DNA of 42,747 nt from an uncultured Clostridiaceae bacterium (GCA_946185495.1 CAMHJT010000004.1:1-42747), one strand, 5' to 3'; shown: positions 16,754 to 25,158, counted from the stretch's first letter. A program made the numbers and translations. The notes: generated by a model not told the origin, from the sequence alone.

Positions 16754-17785
16754 TCACAAATAGCCCTTGAGCACCTCCCCGATTCCGCAGACTACGCGAA
16801 TCACGCTGTCTGCCTCCCCCGCAAGCATGCAGTGGATTCTGCCGACCGTCTCCCGGTATGCCCGCTCAAAGGGATTCATCGGCACAAGCCCGCCTCCGAT
16901 CTCATCGCTTATAATGACCAGCCCGCCTTTTTTTTGAAGCAGCGCCTCCGCTTCCCGTTCGCAGTCCCTTCCCTCCAGAAGCTGCCGCCGGATCTGTTCA
17001 TGATAGCCCGAAACCACCTCGTATCCCTGCGGGAAATGCGCCCGCACATACGCTCCCTTTCCCTGATACGCCCCGCCGATCACCAGGATCGTTTTTCCGT
17101 TCTCCATCCGTGCTCCTTTCCTGACCGGTTTCCCTTGTTCCGGTTCCCTTTCCCTGCTGTTTTTTAAAATGCCAAGCGTTCCCCGCGCCTTGTGCCAGAC
17201 AGGGATGCCGCAGACAACCTCAGCCACGCCGTCAGCGGCGGCCGCAAGCCTCGCGTTCCACGCTCCCAGCAGGCGGATATAGTTCAGGGTTTCCTCCCCC
17301 CACGCCATCGGCTCGGAGAAAATCTCATTTGTCACAATGACCATGCAGCCTGCGGCAGCCGCAAGGCCGCCCAGGATCTCCGGCATCCTGCAGGCATCCT
17401 CCCCCGCCTTCCATAACGGCTCCGGGTACAGGCATCCCGCAAGCAGGTTGGACAGATCCTCCAGCATGACGACCGACTGCTCCCCAAATACCGCCTGTCC
17501 TGTCTCACTTGTCCCGACAGGCGCAGGTGCCAGGACCGCATCCTCGCCTGCCGCGCAGGACAGGAAAAAATCCGGCCCGCACTCAACCGTGCGGAAACCG
17601 TACCCCGCCCGCTGCGCGCGGTGCCTTGCGATCCGCGCAAGGCTCTCCCCGTCACGCGCTGTCATGGTCGCAAGATAATAAAGCCCGCCCCGCTCCCGGC
17701 AGATTTGCCCTGCAAAGCGCACCGCCAGCTGTTCCGCAAACGCGGATTTCCCACTGCCGCTGCCTCCCGTAACCAATATCAGCAT
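16754..17785 (-). CDS. cobU: CobU adenosylcobinamide kinase/guanylyltransferase with a second CobU-like domain
   Basis: CobU phosphorylates adenosylcobinamide and transfers GMP to it in nucleotide-loop assembly. CobU is usually about 180 aa; this protein is 343 aa and contains two related modules. Module 1 (about 1-200) has a clean P-loop TGGSGSGKSAFAEQLA, YLATMTARD, VVMLEDLSNLLAG and VVCGIPVWHK, but its TNE region is unusual (TNEIFSEPMAWGEE). Module 2 (about 229-343) has an altered P-loop (GGAYQGKGAYVRAHF) but a well-kept distal half, ISDEIGGGLVPMNPFERAYR and VVCGIGEVLKGYL. The ATG has GGGAGG seven bases upstream inside the preceding gene and overlaps its stop by 7 nt. The two modules may be complementary or the second may be regulatory. 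Confidence 0.88.
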   Translation of the reverse strand: MLILVTGGSGSGKSAFAEQLAVRFAGQICRERGGLYYLATMTARDGESLARIARHRAQRAGYGFRTVECGPDFFLSCAAGEDAVLAPAPVGTSETGQAVFGEQSVVMLEDLSNLLAGCLYPEPLWKAGEDACRMPEILGGLAAAAGCMVIVTNEIFSEPMAWGEETLNYIRLLGAWNARLAAAADGVAEVVCGIPVWHKARGTLGILKNSREREPEQGKPVRKGARMENGKTILVIGGAYQGKGAYVRAHFPQGYEVVSGYHEQIRRQLLEGRDCEREAEALLQKKGGLVIISDEIGGGLVPMNPFERAYRETVGRIHCMLAGEADSVIRVVCGIGEVLKGYL

Positions 17786-20439
17786 CCGATGTCCTCCCGT
17801 TCATAGCGTTCATACGCAGTGATCTCATAGTCCGCGAAGCTGCCCATGCCCTGATACACCGCCTCCGCCATGTCCAGCAACGGATACAGCATCACAGCGC
17901 CGCTTCCTTCTCCCAGGCACATTCTTCCATGGAGGATCGCCTCCAAGCCGAGCCCGGAAAGCGCCAGCCCTCCGACCGGCTCCTGAGAGACATGGGAAGC
18001 CAGCAGGTAATCCGTTACCCTGCAGTCCATCCGCATGGCGCAAAGCGCCGCTACCGCGCAGATCGCGCCATCTATCACCAGCGGAACGCCGCACTCCATC
18101 GCGCCGAGGCACGCACCGGCCATGGCCACGATCTCCAGGCCTCCCACCTCCGCCAGAATTTCCACCGGATCGTCCATTCCTTTTTCCCGCACGCGAGCGA
18201 CTGCCCTGCGCACCACCTCCCGCTTTCTGGCCAGTCCCTCCTCTGAGAGACCCGCGCCCCTGCCCGTCACCCGGTCAGGCTCCAGACCGAGAAAAACAGC
18301 GGCAAGCGCACTCGCGGGCGTCGTGTTGCCAATTCCCATCTCACCCGCGGCAAGGATTCCATATCCGCGCTTTGCCAGCTCCCGCACCTGGCTTCTTCCG
18401 ATATCCAGCGCCTGCCTGCACTGCTCAACCGACATGGCGGGTCCCGCTGCCAGATTGGCGGTACCCGTCGCCACCTTCCTGTCCACCACCGCGCCCGTCA
18501 CAAGACGTTTTTCCGGATAACGCGCCGTACGGATTCCCACATCCGTCACAAATACATCCGCCCCCGCCTTCTGCGCCAGATAATTCACCGTGGAGCAACC
18601 CCTCGCGAAATTCTCACTGACAATCCGGGTGACCTCCTGACCGGTCTGAGTCACGCCCTCCTCCACCACGCCGTGATCCGCGCAGTAGATCAAAAGCCCC
18701 TTCCTTCGCAGGTCATGAGGCCCGGCGCTGCACTTGATCCTGCTGATCTTTTTAATGTAGTCCTCTAATAGTCCAAGGCTGTCGATGGGTTTGGCGATGG
18801 AATCCCAGCGGGCCGCAGCAAGCCGTCCGCTCTGATAACGCAGGCACTGCTCAAGGAAGTGAAGCGCTGGAAGCGGATTCCCGGGATAATAAAAATGCGG
18901 AAAGCCCGCAAGCATGGACGGCGTGTGCACCATGCACACATAAGACTGGTTCCGCGTCGGCTTCGCCGCAAGGAAATCCTTTCCCGGCAGCGTACAGTCC
19001 CAGTAGTGGAACTCGTGCCCGCGCAGCACAGTATCCTTACCGCCTGCAAGGCCCGCGCCAAGGCTTCTCGCCTCCATGTATCCAAACCGGACCAGCTTTT
19101 CCTTCCGGACACCGTGCCCGGGCAGCACCCCCGCCATCCGGTACCTCTTTCCATCTACGCCCTCCAGACTGTCCTGCAGATACAAAAAACCTCCGCATTC
19201 CGCGACGCAGGGCATTCCGTCCCGGCAGGCCCGCAGGATGCTGTGCCGCATCGAGCTGTTGCGCTCCAGCGCCGCAGCATACCGCTCCGGATATCCGCCC
19301 CACAGAACCAGCCCGTCCGTGTCCGGCGGAATTTCCGCGTCATGCAGGGGGGAGAAAAACTGAAGCTCTGCTCCCATTTTCTCCAGCAGCTCCTGGTTTT
19401 CCACATAATAAAATGAAAATGCCTCATCCCTGGCCACTGCCAGGCGCACCGTCCGACTGACGCGGCCCGGGATGACACCGTCCACGCTGCCGCCATTTAT
19501 CCTTTTGTCCCGCGTCTCTTCCCCGTTCCTGCATGACCGGCCGCTTTTCGCGATCTCCACGATCCGGTTCCAATCCACCGTCCGCTCCATCTGATCGGCC
19601 ACAGCGTCCGCCCATCCCCTGAAATCCTGTAATTCCTCCGGCGCGAACAGGCCCAGATGCCTGGACGGAAGCGTCAGCTCAGGCAGATCCGGAAGATACC
19701 CAAGCACCGGTATCCCGCAGTCCGCCTCCATCATTTGTTTCAGCTCCCCATACGCCTCACCGGAAACACGGTTAAGCACAACACCCCTGATCCCGTGATC
19801 CTGCCGGAATGCAAGGATCTCCTTTACCACCGCAGACAGACGGGCTCCGCTCTCCCTCCCGGATTCCGGATTTTTCATGCTTGCAGTTCCACCAGCTTCC
19901 AGACTTTTCGTGCCTGTCTGGTGAGAGCGGCCTGCGCGCCCCGCATCCGCCGTCCCGCCAATTTCCAGACTTTTCGTGCCTGTCTGGTGAAAGCCGCCTG
20001 CGCGCCCCGCGTCCGCCATCCCGCCAGCTTCCGGGCTTTTCACGCCTGTCTGGCGAAAACTTCCTGCGCGCCCCGCATCCACCACTAAGATCACAGGTAT
20101 GCCGGCAGCGTCCGCCACATCCCATGTGCTGGCCTGCAGGGACACGCCTCCCAGGCCGTCATAATATCCCATGACACCCTCGATCACAACAAACCCTGCC
20201 GTCCCCTCCTGTTCCCTGATCCGCTCCGGAATCCGCTCCCGGTCCATCAGCCATGCGTCCAGATTCCCCGTCGGAATCCCCAGCACCTGCCGGTGAAACA
20301 TGGGATCGATATAATCCGGACCGCATTTAAAGGCGGCAGGACGCATTCCATTTCTGCTTAAGAGCCTTAACATGCCGCAGGACACAGTTGTCTTGCCGCT
20401 TCCGCTGGAGGGCGCTGCAAATACGATCCCCGGTATCAT
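17779..20439 (-). CDS. cbiA-cobT: Fusion of cobyrinate a,c-diamide synthase (CbiA) and CobT phosphoribosyltransferase
   Basis: An 886-aa two-enzyme protein. Residues 1 to about 530 are CbiA: P-loop PSSGSGKTTVSCG, KCGPDYIDPMFH, EGVMGYYDG, and a C-terminal glutaminase domain with VAECGGFLYLQ (nucleophile Cys) and GHEFHYWD. Residues from about 540 are CobT, which activates the lower-ligand base: SIAKPIDSLGLLEDY, ADHGVVEEGVTQ, GEMGIGNTTPASAL and LGEGSGA with the catalytic Glu. The two enzymes act at different points of the pathway, so fusion is not explained by consecutive steps. An insert of three 22-residue repeats interrupts CbiA at residues 121-186. Start ATG overlaps the cbiT stop (ATGA) and has GGAGG upstream; strong coupling on both sides. 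Confidence 0.94.
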   Translation of the reverse strand: MIPGIVFAAPSSGSGKTTVSCGMLRLLSRNGMRPAAFKCGPDYIDPMFHRQVLGIPTGNLDAWLMDRERIPERIREQEGTAGFVVIEGVMGYYDGLGGVSLQASTWDVADAAGIPVILVVDAGRAGSFRQTGVKSPEAGGMADAGRAGGFHQTGTKSLEIGGTADAGRAGRSHQTGTKSLEAGGTASMKNPESGRESGARLSAVVKEILAFRQDHGIRGVVLNRVSGEAYGELKQMMEADCGIPVLGYLPDLPELTLPSRHLGLFAPEELQDFRGWADAVADQMERTVDWNRIVEIAKSGRSCRNGEETRDKRINGGSVDGVIPGRVSRTVRLAVARDEAFSFYYVENQELLEKMGAELQFFSPLHDAEIPPDTDGLVLWGGYPERYAAALERNSSMRHSILRACRDGMPCVAECGGFLYLQDSLEGVDGKRYRMAGVLPGHGVRKEKLVRFGYMEARSLGAGLAGGKDTVLRGHEFHYWDCTLPGKDFLAAKPTRNQSYVCMVHTPSMLAGFPHFYYPGNPLPALHFLEQCLRYQSGRLAAARWDSIAKPIDSLGLLEDYIKKISRIKCSAGPHDLRRKGLLIYCADHGVVEEGVTQTGQEVTRIVSENFARGCSTVNYLAQKAGADVFVTDVGIRTARYPEKRLVTGAVVDRKVATGTANLAAGPAMSVEQCRQALDIGRSQVRELAKRGYGILAAGEMGIGNTTPASALAAVFLGLEPDRVTGRGAGLSEEGLARKREVVRRAVARVREKGMDDPVEILAEVGGLEIVAMAGACLGAMECGVPLVIDGAICAVAALCAMRMDCRVTDYLLASHVSQEPVGGLALSGLGLEAILHGRMCLGEGSGAVMLYPLLDMAEAVYQGMGSFADYEITAYERYEREDIGC
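19882..20079 (-). repeat. Three 66-bp tandem repeats inside the CbiA domain
   Basis: In-frame repeats encode DAGRAG-x-x-[RH]QTG[VT]KS-x-E-x-GG-x-A three times. The first copy starts with the native CbiA motif VVDAGRAG and the later copies duplicate it. Array lies between the VILVVD strand and the following helix. Confidence 0.93.
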
Positions 20440-21020
20440 CTGCCAGCCTCCTCTCCGCCGAAGGCTGCGATATATACAGGATTTTCCGCCAGCATCAGGT
20501 GATGTTCCCCCATCAGCCTGCTGCGGGAAATGCCCACCTGTATCAGATCCATGTCAGCGTACCGGCTGTAATCCCGGCTGATCCTCTGAAGCGCCGAGAC
20601 GGTCTCCAGCGTGACCGCGTTAACCACAAAACGGGCATTGGGATTCTTTTCCCGGATGTATGCCACGATCTCCTCAAGCAATCCGCCGCTCCCGCCGATC
20701 ATAACATGCGTCGGGGCAGGGAGCTGGTTTAGACACTCCGGCGCCCTGCCCTCTATCACCTTTAAATTGACCACCCCGAATTTTTCCCTGTTCGCATGGA
20801 TCAGGGAGACCGCCTCCGGATTTTTTTCCACAGCGTACACAACTCCCCCGCAAGCCACGAGAGCAGCCTCTATGGCGATCGATCCCGTTCCGGCTCCCAC
20901 ATCATATACAACGGAGGAACCGGTAATTCCCAGCTTTGCCAGAGAGAGAATGCGTATCTCCTCTTTTGTCATCGGCACCCTGCCCCTTATAAAATCAATA
21001 TCCCGTATTCCACTATGCAT
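20436..21020 (-). CDS. cbiT: Cobalt-precorrin-6B C15-methyltransferase (decarboxylating), CbiT
   Basis: A SAM-dependent methyltransferase that methylates C15 and decarboxylates the C12 acetate side chain of the corrin precursor; 194 aa, normal for CbiT. RGRVPMTKEEIRILSLAKL is the typical N-terminus, and VYDVGAGTGSIAIEAAL is the SAM-binding motif I. GGSGGLLEEIV continues the fold. The ATG is preceded by GGGAGG. It overlaps cbiA-cobT by 4 nt. Its natural partner CbiE lies 2.5 kb upstream, beyond the inserted LytTR operon. Confidence 0.94.
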   Translation of the reverse strand: MHSGIRDIDFIRGRVPMTKEEIRILSLAKLGITGSSVVYDVGAGTGSIAIEAALVACGGVVYAVEKNPEAVSLIHANREKFGVVNLKVIEGRAPECLNQLPAPTHVMIGGSGGLLEEIVAYIREKNPNARFVVNAVTLETVSALQRISRDYSRYADMDLIQVGISRSRLMGEHHLMLAENPVYIAAFGGEEAGR

Positions 21021-21119
21021 TCACACATTCCTCCCTGTCCCCCACAATTCTGTAGCAGTTAAGTTCCCTTCCGCATTATGCTATGTCTCCGGCATTCGGA
21101 ATGCCAGCCGGAAAAACTA

Positions 21120-21548
21120 TCACGCATTCTTCTGCATCTGTTTCAGCTGTTCGGTAAGCTTTTGGGATTCGGCATATTTTCGCAGCCATATCATCAGCTT
21201 CACAAGAACAAAAATAACAACGGTGATGATGCCGATCATCAAATAAAACAGCGTGCTGTCTGTATCTGCCGGAGGTTCGATCATGATCAGAACGACCGTT
21301 TCAATTACCATCAGCTGAAGGATATGCCGGAAAATATATTGCTTCAAGGTAGGCTCATTCTTAAAATATGTAATGAAAGACGGCAGCGTACACAGCGCCG
21401 CCATGAGAAACGGGCTGGCCAGATGATAGTATCTCAGGTTTTGTTCCGGAGCAAAGATCAGCCCTACAATCAGGCTCGTGGCAAAAATCAGCGTTACAAG
21501 CACGCAGTACACCTGCATATTCAGCAGCAAAAACTCTTTGAATGACAT
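21120..21548 (-). CDS. DUF3021-type membrane protein
   Basis: A 142-aa protein with four predicted membrane helices (near residues 13-32, 40-60, 75-93 and 100-122) and a basic/coiled tail. The size, topology and position immediately after a LytTR regulator match DUF3021 proteins, which are usually paired with small LytTR regulators in Firmicutes. Overlaps the LytTR stop by one base, AAAGGA upstream. Function unknown; it may modulate the regulator. Confidence 0.8.
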   Translation of the reverse strand: MSFKEFLLLNMQVYCVLVTLIFATSLIVGLIFAPEQNLRYYHLASPFLMAALCTLPSFITYFKNEPTLKQYIFRHILQLMVIETVVLIMIEPPADTDSTLFYLMIGIITVVIFVLVKLMIWLRKYAESQKLTEQLKQMQKNA

Positions 21549-21991
21549 CAGGATCTTCCTTTCAACGCCTTTTTCAATGCGGGAGCATACTTCCGCGAAA
21601 TCACAACCTGTTCACCCGAAAATAGCACTGCCGTAAAGCGGCTGTTGAGCGCGGGTTTGATGGAACTGACCTTCATCAGATTGAGTACCACGGATTTTGA
21701 CACCCGCAGGAAATGCTTTTCATTCAGCATATTCTCGAGTTCATACAGTCTCTGGCGGGTTTCATAGACCTTGTCCTCCGTATAGATGAAGCTTCTGTTG
21801 TCCACCGATTCGATATAGAACACATCCGTTACCGCTATCTCATACTGCTTTTCATCAGCGACAGCAGTGAGCTTTCCCTGTCTCGACCTGACAAATGTGA
21901 TGATCTCACGCACCTCATCGCTGATCTCATGGCAATGAATTTCAAGAAGCTCAGGCTTATCGCGTCCTGTTTTTGTTATCTTTATCTGCAT
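21548..21991 (-). CDS. LytTR-family DNA-binding regulator (no receiver domain)
   Basis: About 147 aa. The N-terminal third has no receiver signature. The C-terminal LytTR domain (about residues 45-147) shows YIESVDNRSFIYTEDKVYET, LRVSKSVVLNLMKV and VVISRKYAPALKKAL. The track start is a TTG overlapping the hydrolase stop; the ATG two codons on is more likely, though the ribosome site is weak, suggesting coupling to the hydrolase. A pair of 18-bp direct repeats before the operon promoter is its probable binding site. Confidence 0.9.
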   Translation of the reverse strand: MQIKITKTGRDKPELLEIHCHEISDEVREIITFVRSRQGKLTAVADEKQYEIAVTDVFYIESVDNRSFIYTEDKVYETRQRLYELENMLNEKHFLRVSKSVVLNLMKVSSIKPALNSRFTAVLFSGEQVVISRKYAPALKKALKGRS

Positions 21992-21993
21992 AA

Positions 21994-23346
21994 TCAATAC
22001 TCGGCTCGTTTCTCAAGCGTTCCCTCGTTCTTCAAATAATAGTCGAACCAGTTTAATACGATACCGTTCACCGTTTTCAGCGTCTGTTCGTGGTCAACGT
22101 CTCCGCTGCCGAGCATATTTGCAAGAAACGGAGAGATCAGCGGCAGATCGGTGAAATCCATATGCTGTACGCCCTTAAAAATAACGGTTTTGCTGTCCCT
22201 GGCGTTCCCGGTCACATATTCGTTGACATAAGGATAACCGTTTTCGTTCTTATACTGTTCCCTGCCATTATAGTCTGTTTCCTTGGTGAAATCAAGGACG
22301 GGAACAGGATAAGGCTCAGGATCATACACATTCTTTCCGTCCTTCACTTCAACGGTCTCGCCAAGCATAGTGCCGTCGAGGTCAATGACCGCTCCAATAT
22401 CATCGCGCTCTCTGCCTAAAGCTACGGATGTAGCGCCGCCCAGCGAGTGCCCCATCAAGCCGATTTTGCCGGTATCGGTATGTGCAAGAACATTCAGGAT
22501 CGTCCCGGCGTCATCCGTATGCCAGGAATCGTCAAGCTGCGCGGTTTCGCAGGCTGTTTTAATCGTATCAAGCACAAAATTCATATCCCCTGTACGCAAT
22601 TTCAGCCAGCCCTGCGAGAGTTCAAATACATCTGCATCCGGTGAGTCTTCTGTGACTTTCATGACATCTTCCAAAAAACCGGTATCAACCGTCACCGTCT
22701 TGCCGTCGGTATCTGTTGTAAAGAAGGCGTGGTGCGGATGATCGAGCGCGACAACCACATATCCGTTACTCGCCAGCTCGGCATAGGTAGAATAATTACT
22801 TTGGTAGTACCCAAACGCTCCATGGGAAAAGATCACAAGCGGGAAGCTGCCGTCTGCGTTTTCGGGATAATAGAAGTACGCCGGTACTTCACGGAACGAG
22901 CCGTCGCTTTCAAAGGCATCCGTGCGATTTTTGTCCACCAGAATTGCCGCAGCTTGTTTTACTTCATATTCTCCTGTCGTTGAAAGACCGTTGTAATTCG
23001 TGAAGATAAAGGCAGGCATCAACGCGCCGGCGATCAGTATAATTGACAGTACACAATTCACGGCCGTCCATCCCCTCTTCTTCATGCCGGTGACTTTATC
23101 GCGTCTTACCAGCCACATGACACCGTCGAAGATACACCGCGCCAGGACAATTGCCAGAGCAATGAAAAAGCGCCATTTCATATGTGTAACAGGCACCAGC
23201 ACGATCGCCAGCAGCAAAACAGCCTCTGATGCCCTGATGATCGCTCTGTTTTTCAGCCAGTCGTTTTTCTCCCTGAATCTGGTGAAGGTCAGCACAGCCA
23301 ACGCAGCCTCCGCTATTGTGAACAGAATCATAAATATAATACCCAT
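21994..23346 (-). CDS. Membrane-anchored alpha/beta hydrolase (PAF-acetylhydrolase/chlorophyllase-like)
   Basis: A 450-aa protein. The first about 115 residues contain four hydrophobic helices; the rest is an extracytoplasmic alpha/beta hydrolase. Visible elements are VIFSHGAFGYYQSNYSTYA (oxyanion region), GLMGHSLGGATSVALG (nucleophile Ser), IDLDGTMLG (Asp region) and GVQHMDFTDLP (candidate His). Substrate unknown; an ester or lipid is likely. GAAAGGATGATGTGTT precedes the ATG and a consensus promoter lies 33 nt upstream. It heads the operon with the LytTR and DUF3021 genes and is unrelated to cobalamin. Confidence 0.87.
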   Translation of the reverse strand: MGIIFMILFTIAEAALAVLTFTRFREKNDWLKNRAIIRASEAVLLLAIVLVPVTHMKWRFFIALAIVLARCIFDGVMWLVRRDKVTGMKKRGWTAVNCVLSIILIAGALMPAFIFTNYNGLSTTGEYEVKQAAAILVDKNRTDAFESDGSFREVPAYFYYPENADGSFPLVIFSHGAFGYYQSNYSTYAELASNGYVVVALDHPHHAFFTTDTDGKTVTVDTGFLEDVMKVTEDSPDADVFELSQGWLKLRTGDMNFVLDTIKTACETAQLDDSWHTDDAGTILNVLAHTDTGKIGLMGHSLGGATSVALGRERDDIGAVIDLDGTMLGETVEVKDGKNVYDPEPYPVPVLDFTKETDYNGREQYKNENGYPYVNEYVTGNARDSKTVIFKGVQHMDFTDLPLISPFLANMLGSGDVDHEQTLKTVNGIVLNWFDYYLKNEGTLEKRAEY

Positions 23347-23378
23347 AACACATCATCCTTTCGTTTTGTTATGGGCAG

Positions 23379-23407
23379 ATTATAGCCTGCCGCGTTGATT
23401 TTGACAA
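23379..23407 (-). promoter_or_regulatory. Promoter of the hydrolase-LytTR-DUF3021 operon
   Basis: Minus strand: TTGTCA, 17 nt, TATAAT. Near-perfect sigma-A promoter. Confidence 0.9.
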
Positions 23408-23415
23408 TAAATTGC

Positions 23416-23453
23416 GCGGTAAGATGCAAAAAGCAGCGGCAAGATGCAAAAAG
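23416..23453 (-). promoter_or_regulatory. Two direct repeats, likely LytTR operator
   Basis: Two copies of GCGG[TC]AAGATGCAAAAAG (plus-strand reading) with 20-bp period and one mismatch in 18, just upstream of the -35. Direct repeats spaced by about two helical turns are what LytTR regulators bind. Confidence 0.75.
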
Positions 23454-23482
23454 AAATCCCGGTCAGCTCTCTATCTGCCATG

Positions 23483-24931
23483 TCACCTTCCGCCTTCACC
23501 GGACGGTTCCAGCAAAAGCACTGAAAGCCTGTCAAAGCTCTTCCCCGCAAACTCCTCCGGCTTCCCGGAAATGACGCGCTCCTCCCCGTAGGAAAGGCGG
23601 CTGCCGACCGTCACCGTGGTTCCGGAAAGTCCCTGTCGGAGCAGCTCCTCACAGATCCTGGACACATCCGTTTCATCCCCCAGCAGGAGGCAGACCGTCT
23701 CTCCCTTCCCCACACAGGCTGCGGGATCCGCCTGCCTGCCATGGCAGCTCATCCACGTCACCTGCTCACGGTTCTTCCCCAGAAGGTTCAAAAAATAGGA
23801 GGCAGAGGAGATTCCGGATACCGGCACAAGCTCAACGCTTTCGTGCTCCTCCATCTGTTCCACCGCCTGCCGGAGCCTCTTCGCGCCGGAATAAAACCCG
23901 ATATCCCCGGAAAAACAGGCCGCGGCGGTCCGGTACTCCGGGTGTGCCCGCAGAAAGGAAAGGATCTCCTCCCTCCCGGTACTGAAATAACAGGGCTTCT
24001 CCCGGTACTCCGGAAAGATCTTCAGCACTCTCTCCGCACCGATCAGCACCTCGCTTTCCCTAAGCGCCTCCATTGCCTCCACCGTCAAAAGCTCCTTTCT
24101 ACCAGGGCCCATGGCGACCAGATAGAGCTTTCGTTTCTTTTCGTGTGTCGGTGCCGGCCACCCGTACCGCTTCGCGAGAAGCTCCATCACCTGTCCAGCC
24201 TCGACCGCCTCCGCCGCCGGCTCTGCGGGACGTCCGATTACCACGATCCCCATATGCAGGCGGCAGGCGGCGCTGCATTTTTCCAAAAATCCCCCCGCCG
24301 CGCCGGAGCTTTTTGTCACAAGCCAGTCCGCACCTGCCTCCCGGAACATCTGGAAATTCATCTCCTCGCTGAAGGGGCCCTGCATGCAGATCAGATTTTT
24401 CCCCTCAAAGCCCAGCGACCGACATTTTTCCATCACCTGAAGAAGCGGAAGCACTCTTGCCACACAGCGTTCTCTGTAATCCGGAATCCTCGAAAACTGC
24501 GCAAGCTCCCTGCTGCCGGTTGTCAGAAAGATTCTTCCCTCCTGCCCGGCCAGAAAATCCACCGCTTCCTCCACAGAAGCGGCAAAATGAATGTTTTCTT
24601 CCATAAACGGCGCGCCGGCCATCTCCCTCCGGAGCACCCTTAAATAGTCAAGTCCCGCTGCCCGGCAGGCCGACATCAGGTTTTTTGACACCTCCACCGC
24701 GTAGGGATGCGTCGCGTCCAGACAGATGTCCGGGGAAAGCTTCGAAAAAGCCTCCCGCATCTCTTCCTGCGTCAGGCGTCCCGCGTGTACCTCCACAGCC
24801 GGAGGCACATCCGGAAGGGACGCGCCATACTCCGTCGCGGCAAAATAATGCAGCGGGATCTGATATGCTGCCAGACGCTCTGCCAGCCACCTTCCCTCTG
24901 CCGTTCCGCCAAAAATGATAATTCCTCCCAT
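23483..24931 (-). CDS. cbiJ-cbiE: Fused precorrin-6A reductase (CbiJ) and C5-methyltransferase (CbiE)
   Basis: About 482 aa. Residues 1 to about 255 are CbiJ/CobK, which reduces cobalt-precorrin-6A: IIIFGGTAEGRWLAERLA and DATHPYAVEVSKN. Residues about 270-482 are CbiE, a SAM methyltransferase: KRKLYLVAMGPGRKELLT, GDIGFYSG and VPVSGISSASYF. The fused activities are consecutive with CbiT. The track begins 23 codons upstream; the ATG of MGGIIIFGG is preferred because it opens the Rossmann strand and AAGGAG lies 11 bases upstream. No terminator follows before the inserted operon. Confidence 0.93.
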   Translation of the reverse strand: MGGIIIFGGTAEGRWLAERLAAYQIPLHYFAATEYGASLPDVPPAVEVHAGRLTQEEMREAFSKLSPDICLDATHPYAVEVSKNLMSACRAAGLDYLRVLRREMAGAPFMEENIHFAASVEEAVDFLAGQEGRIFLTTGSRELAQFSRIPDYRERCVARVLPLLQVMEKCRSLGFEGKNLICMQGPFSEEMNFQMFREAGADWLVTKSSGAAGGFLEKCSAACRLHMGIVVIGRPAEPAAEAVEAGQVMELLAKRYGWPAPTHEKKRKLYLVAMGPGRKELLTVEAMEALRESEVLIGAERVLKIFPEYREKPCYFSTGREEILSFLRAHPEYRTAAACFSGDIGFYSGAKRLRQAVEQMEEHESVELVPVSGISSASYFLNLLGKNREQVTWMSCHGRQADPAACVGKGETVCLLLGDETDVSRICEELLRQGLSGTTVTVGSRLSYGEERVISGKPEEFAGKSFDRLSVLLLEPSGEGGR

Positions 24932-25001
24932 ATCCGTCCTGACTCCTTCCCATTCCGCTACATCGACTCTCATTTCCGACCACCTTGCTCCGTGTACCAC
25001 C

Positions 25002-25149
25002 CGCTGATCTCACACGCGCCCATGTTTCCCATGCGCCACTGCCCGCTGATCTCACTCACGACTGCACTCCCCCACGCGCCACTGCGCACTGACCTCACAC
25101 GCGACCGTATTTCCCCATGCGCCACCGCGCGCCGATCTCACACGCGACT
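25002..25149. repeat. Four imperfect 42-43 bp tandem repeats in the cbiH-cbiJE gap
   Basis: The motif CGCTGATCTCACACGCG begins at 25002 and returns at 25044, 25087 and 25130 (42, 43 and 43 bp steps), each followed by CATGCGCCACTGC-like sequence except the last, truncated copy. It lies in the 227-nt gap and is out of frame with the plausible starts. Confidence 0.85.
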
Positions 25150-25158
25150 TCCGTCATC

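Noticed and set aside
21021-21119. Terminator or dispersed-repeat copy between DUF3021 and cbiT
   Set aside because: There is a small GGCAT/ATGCC hairpin and a weak TAGCAGTTA match to repeat ends, but no T tract and too little similarity to call either.
24648-25055. 135-aa minus ORF spanning the 42-bp repeats
   Set aside because: Overlaps cbiJ in another frame; composition looks like a shadow.
25002-25149. CRISPR array
   Set aside because: The repeats are contiguous and degenerate with no unique spacers, and no cas genes are nearby.
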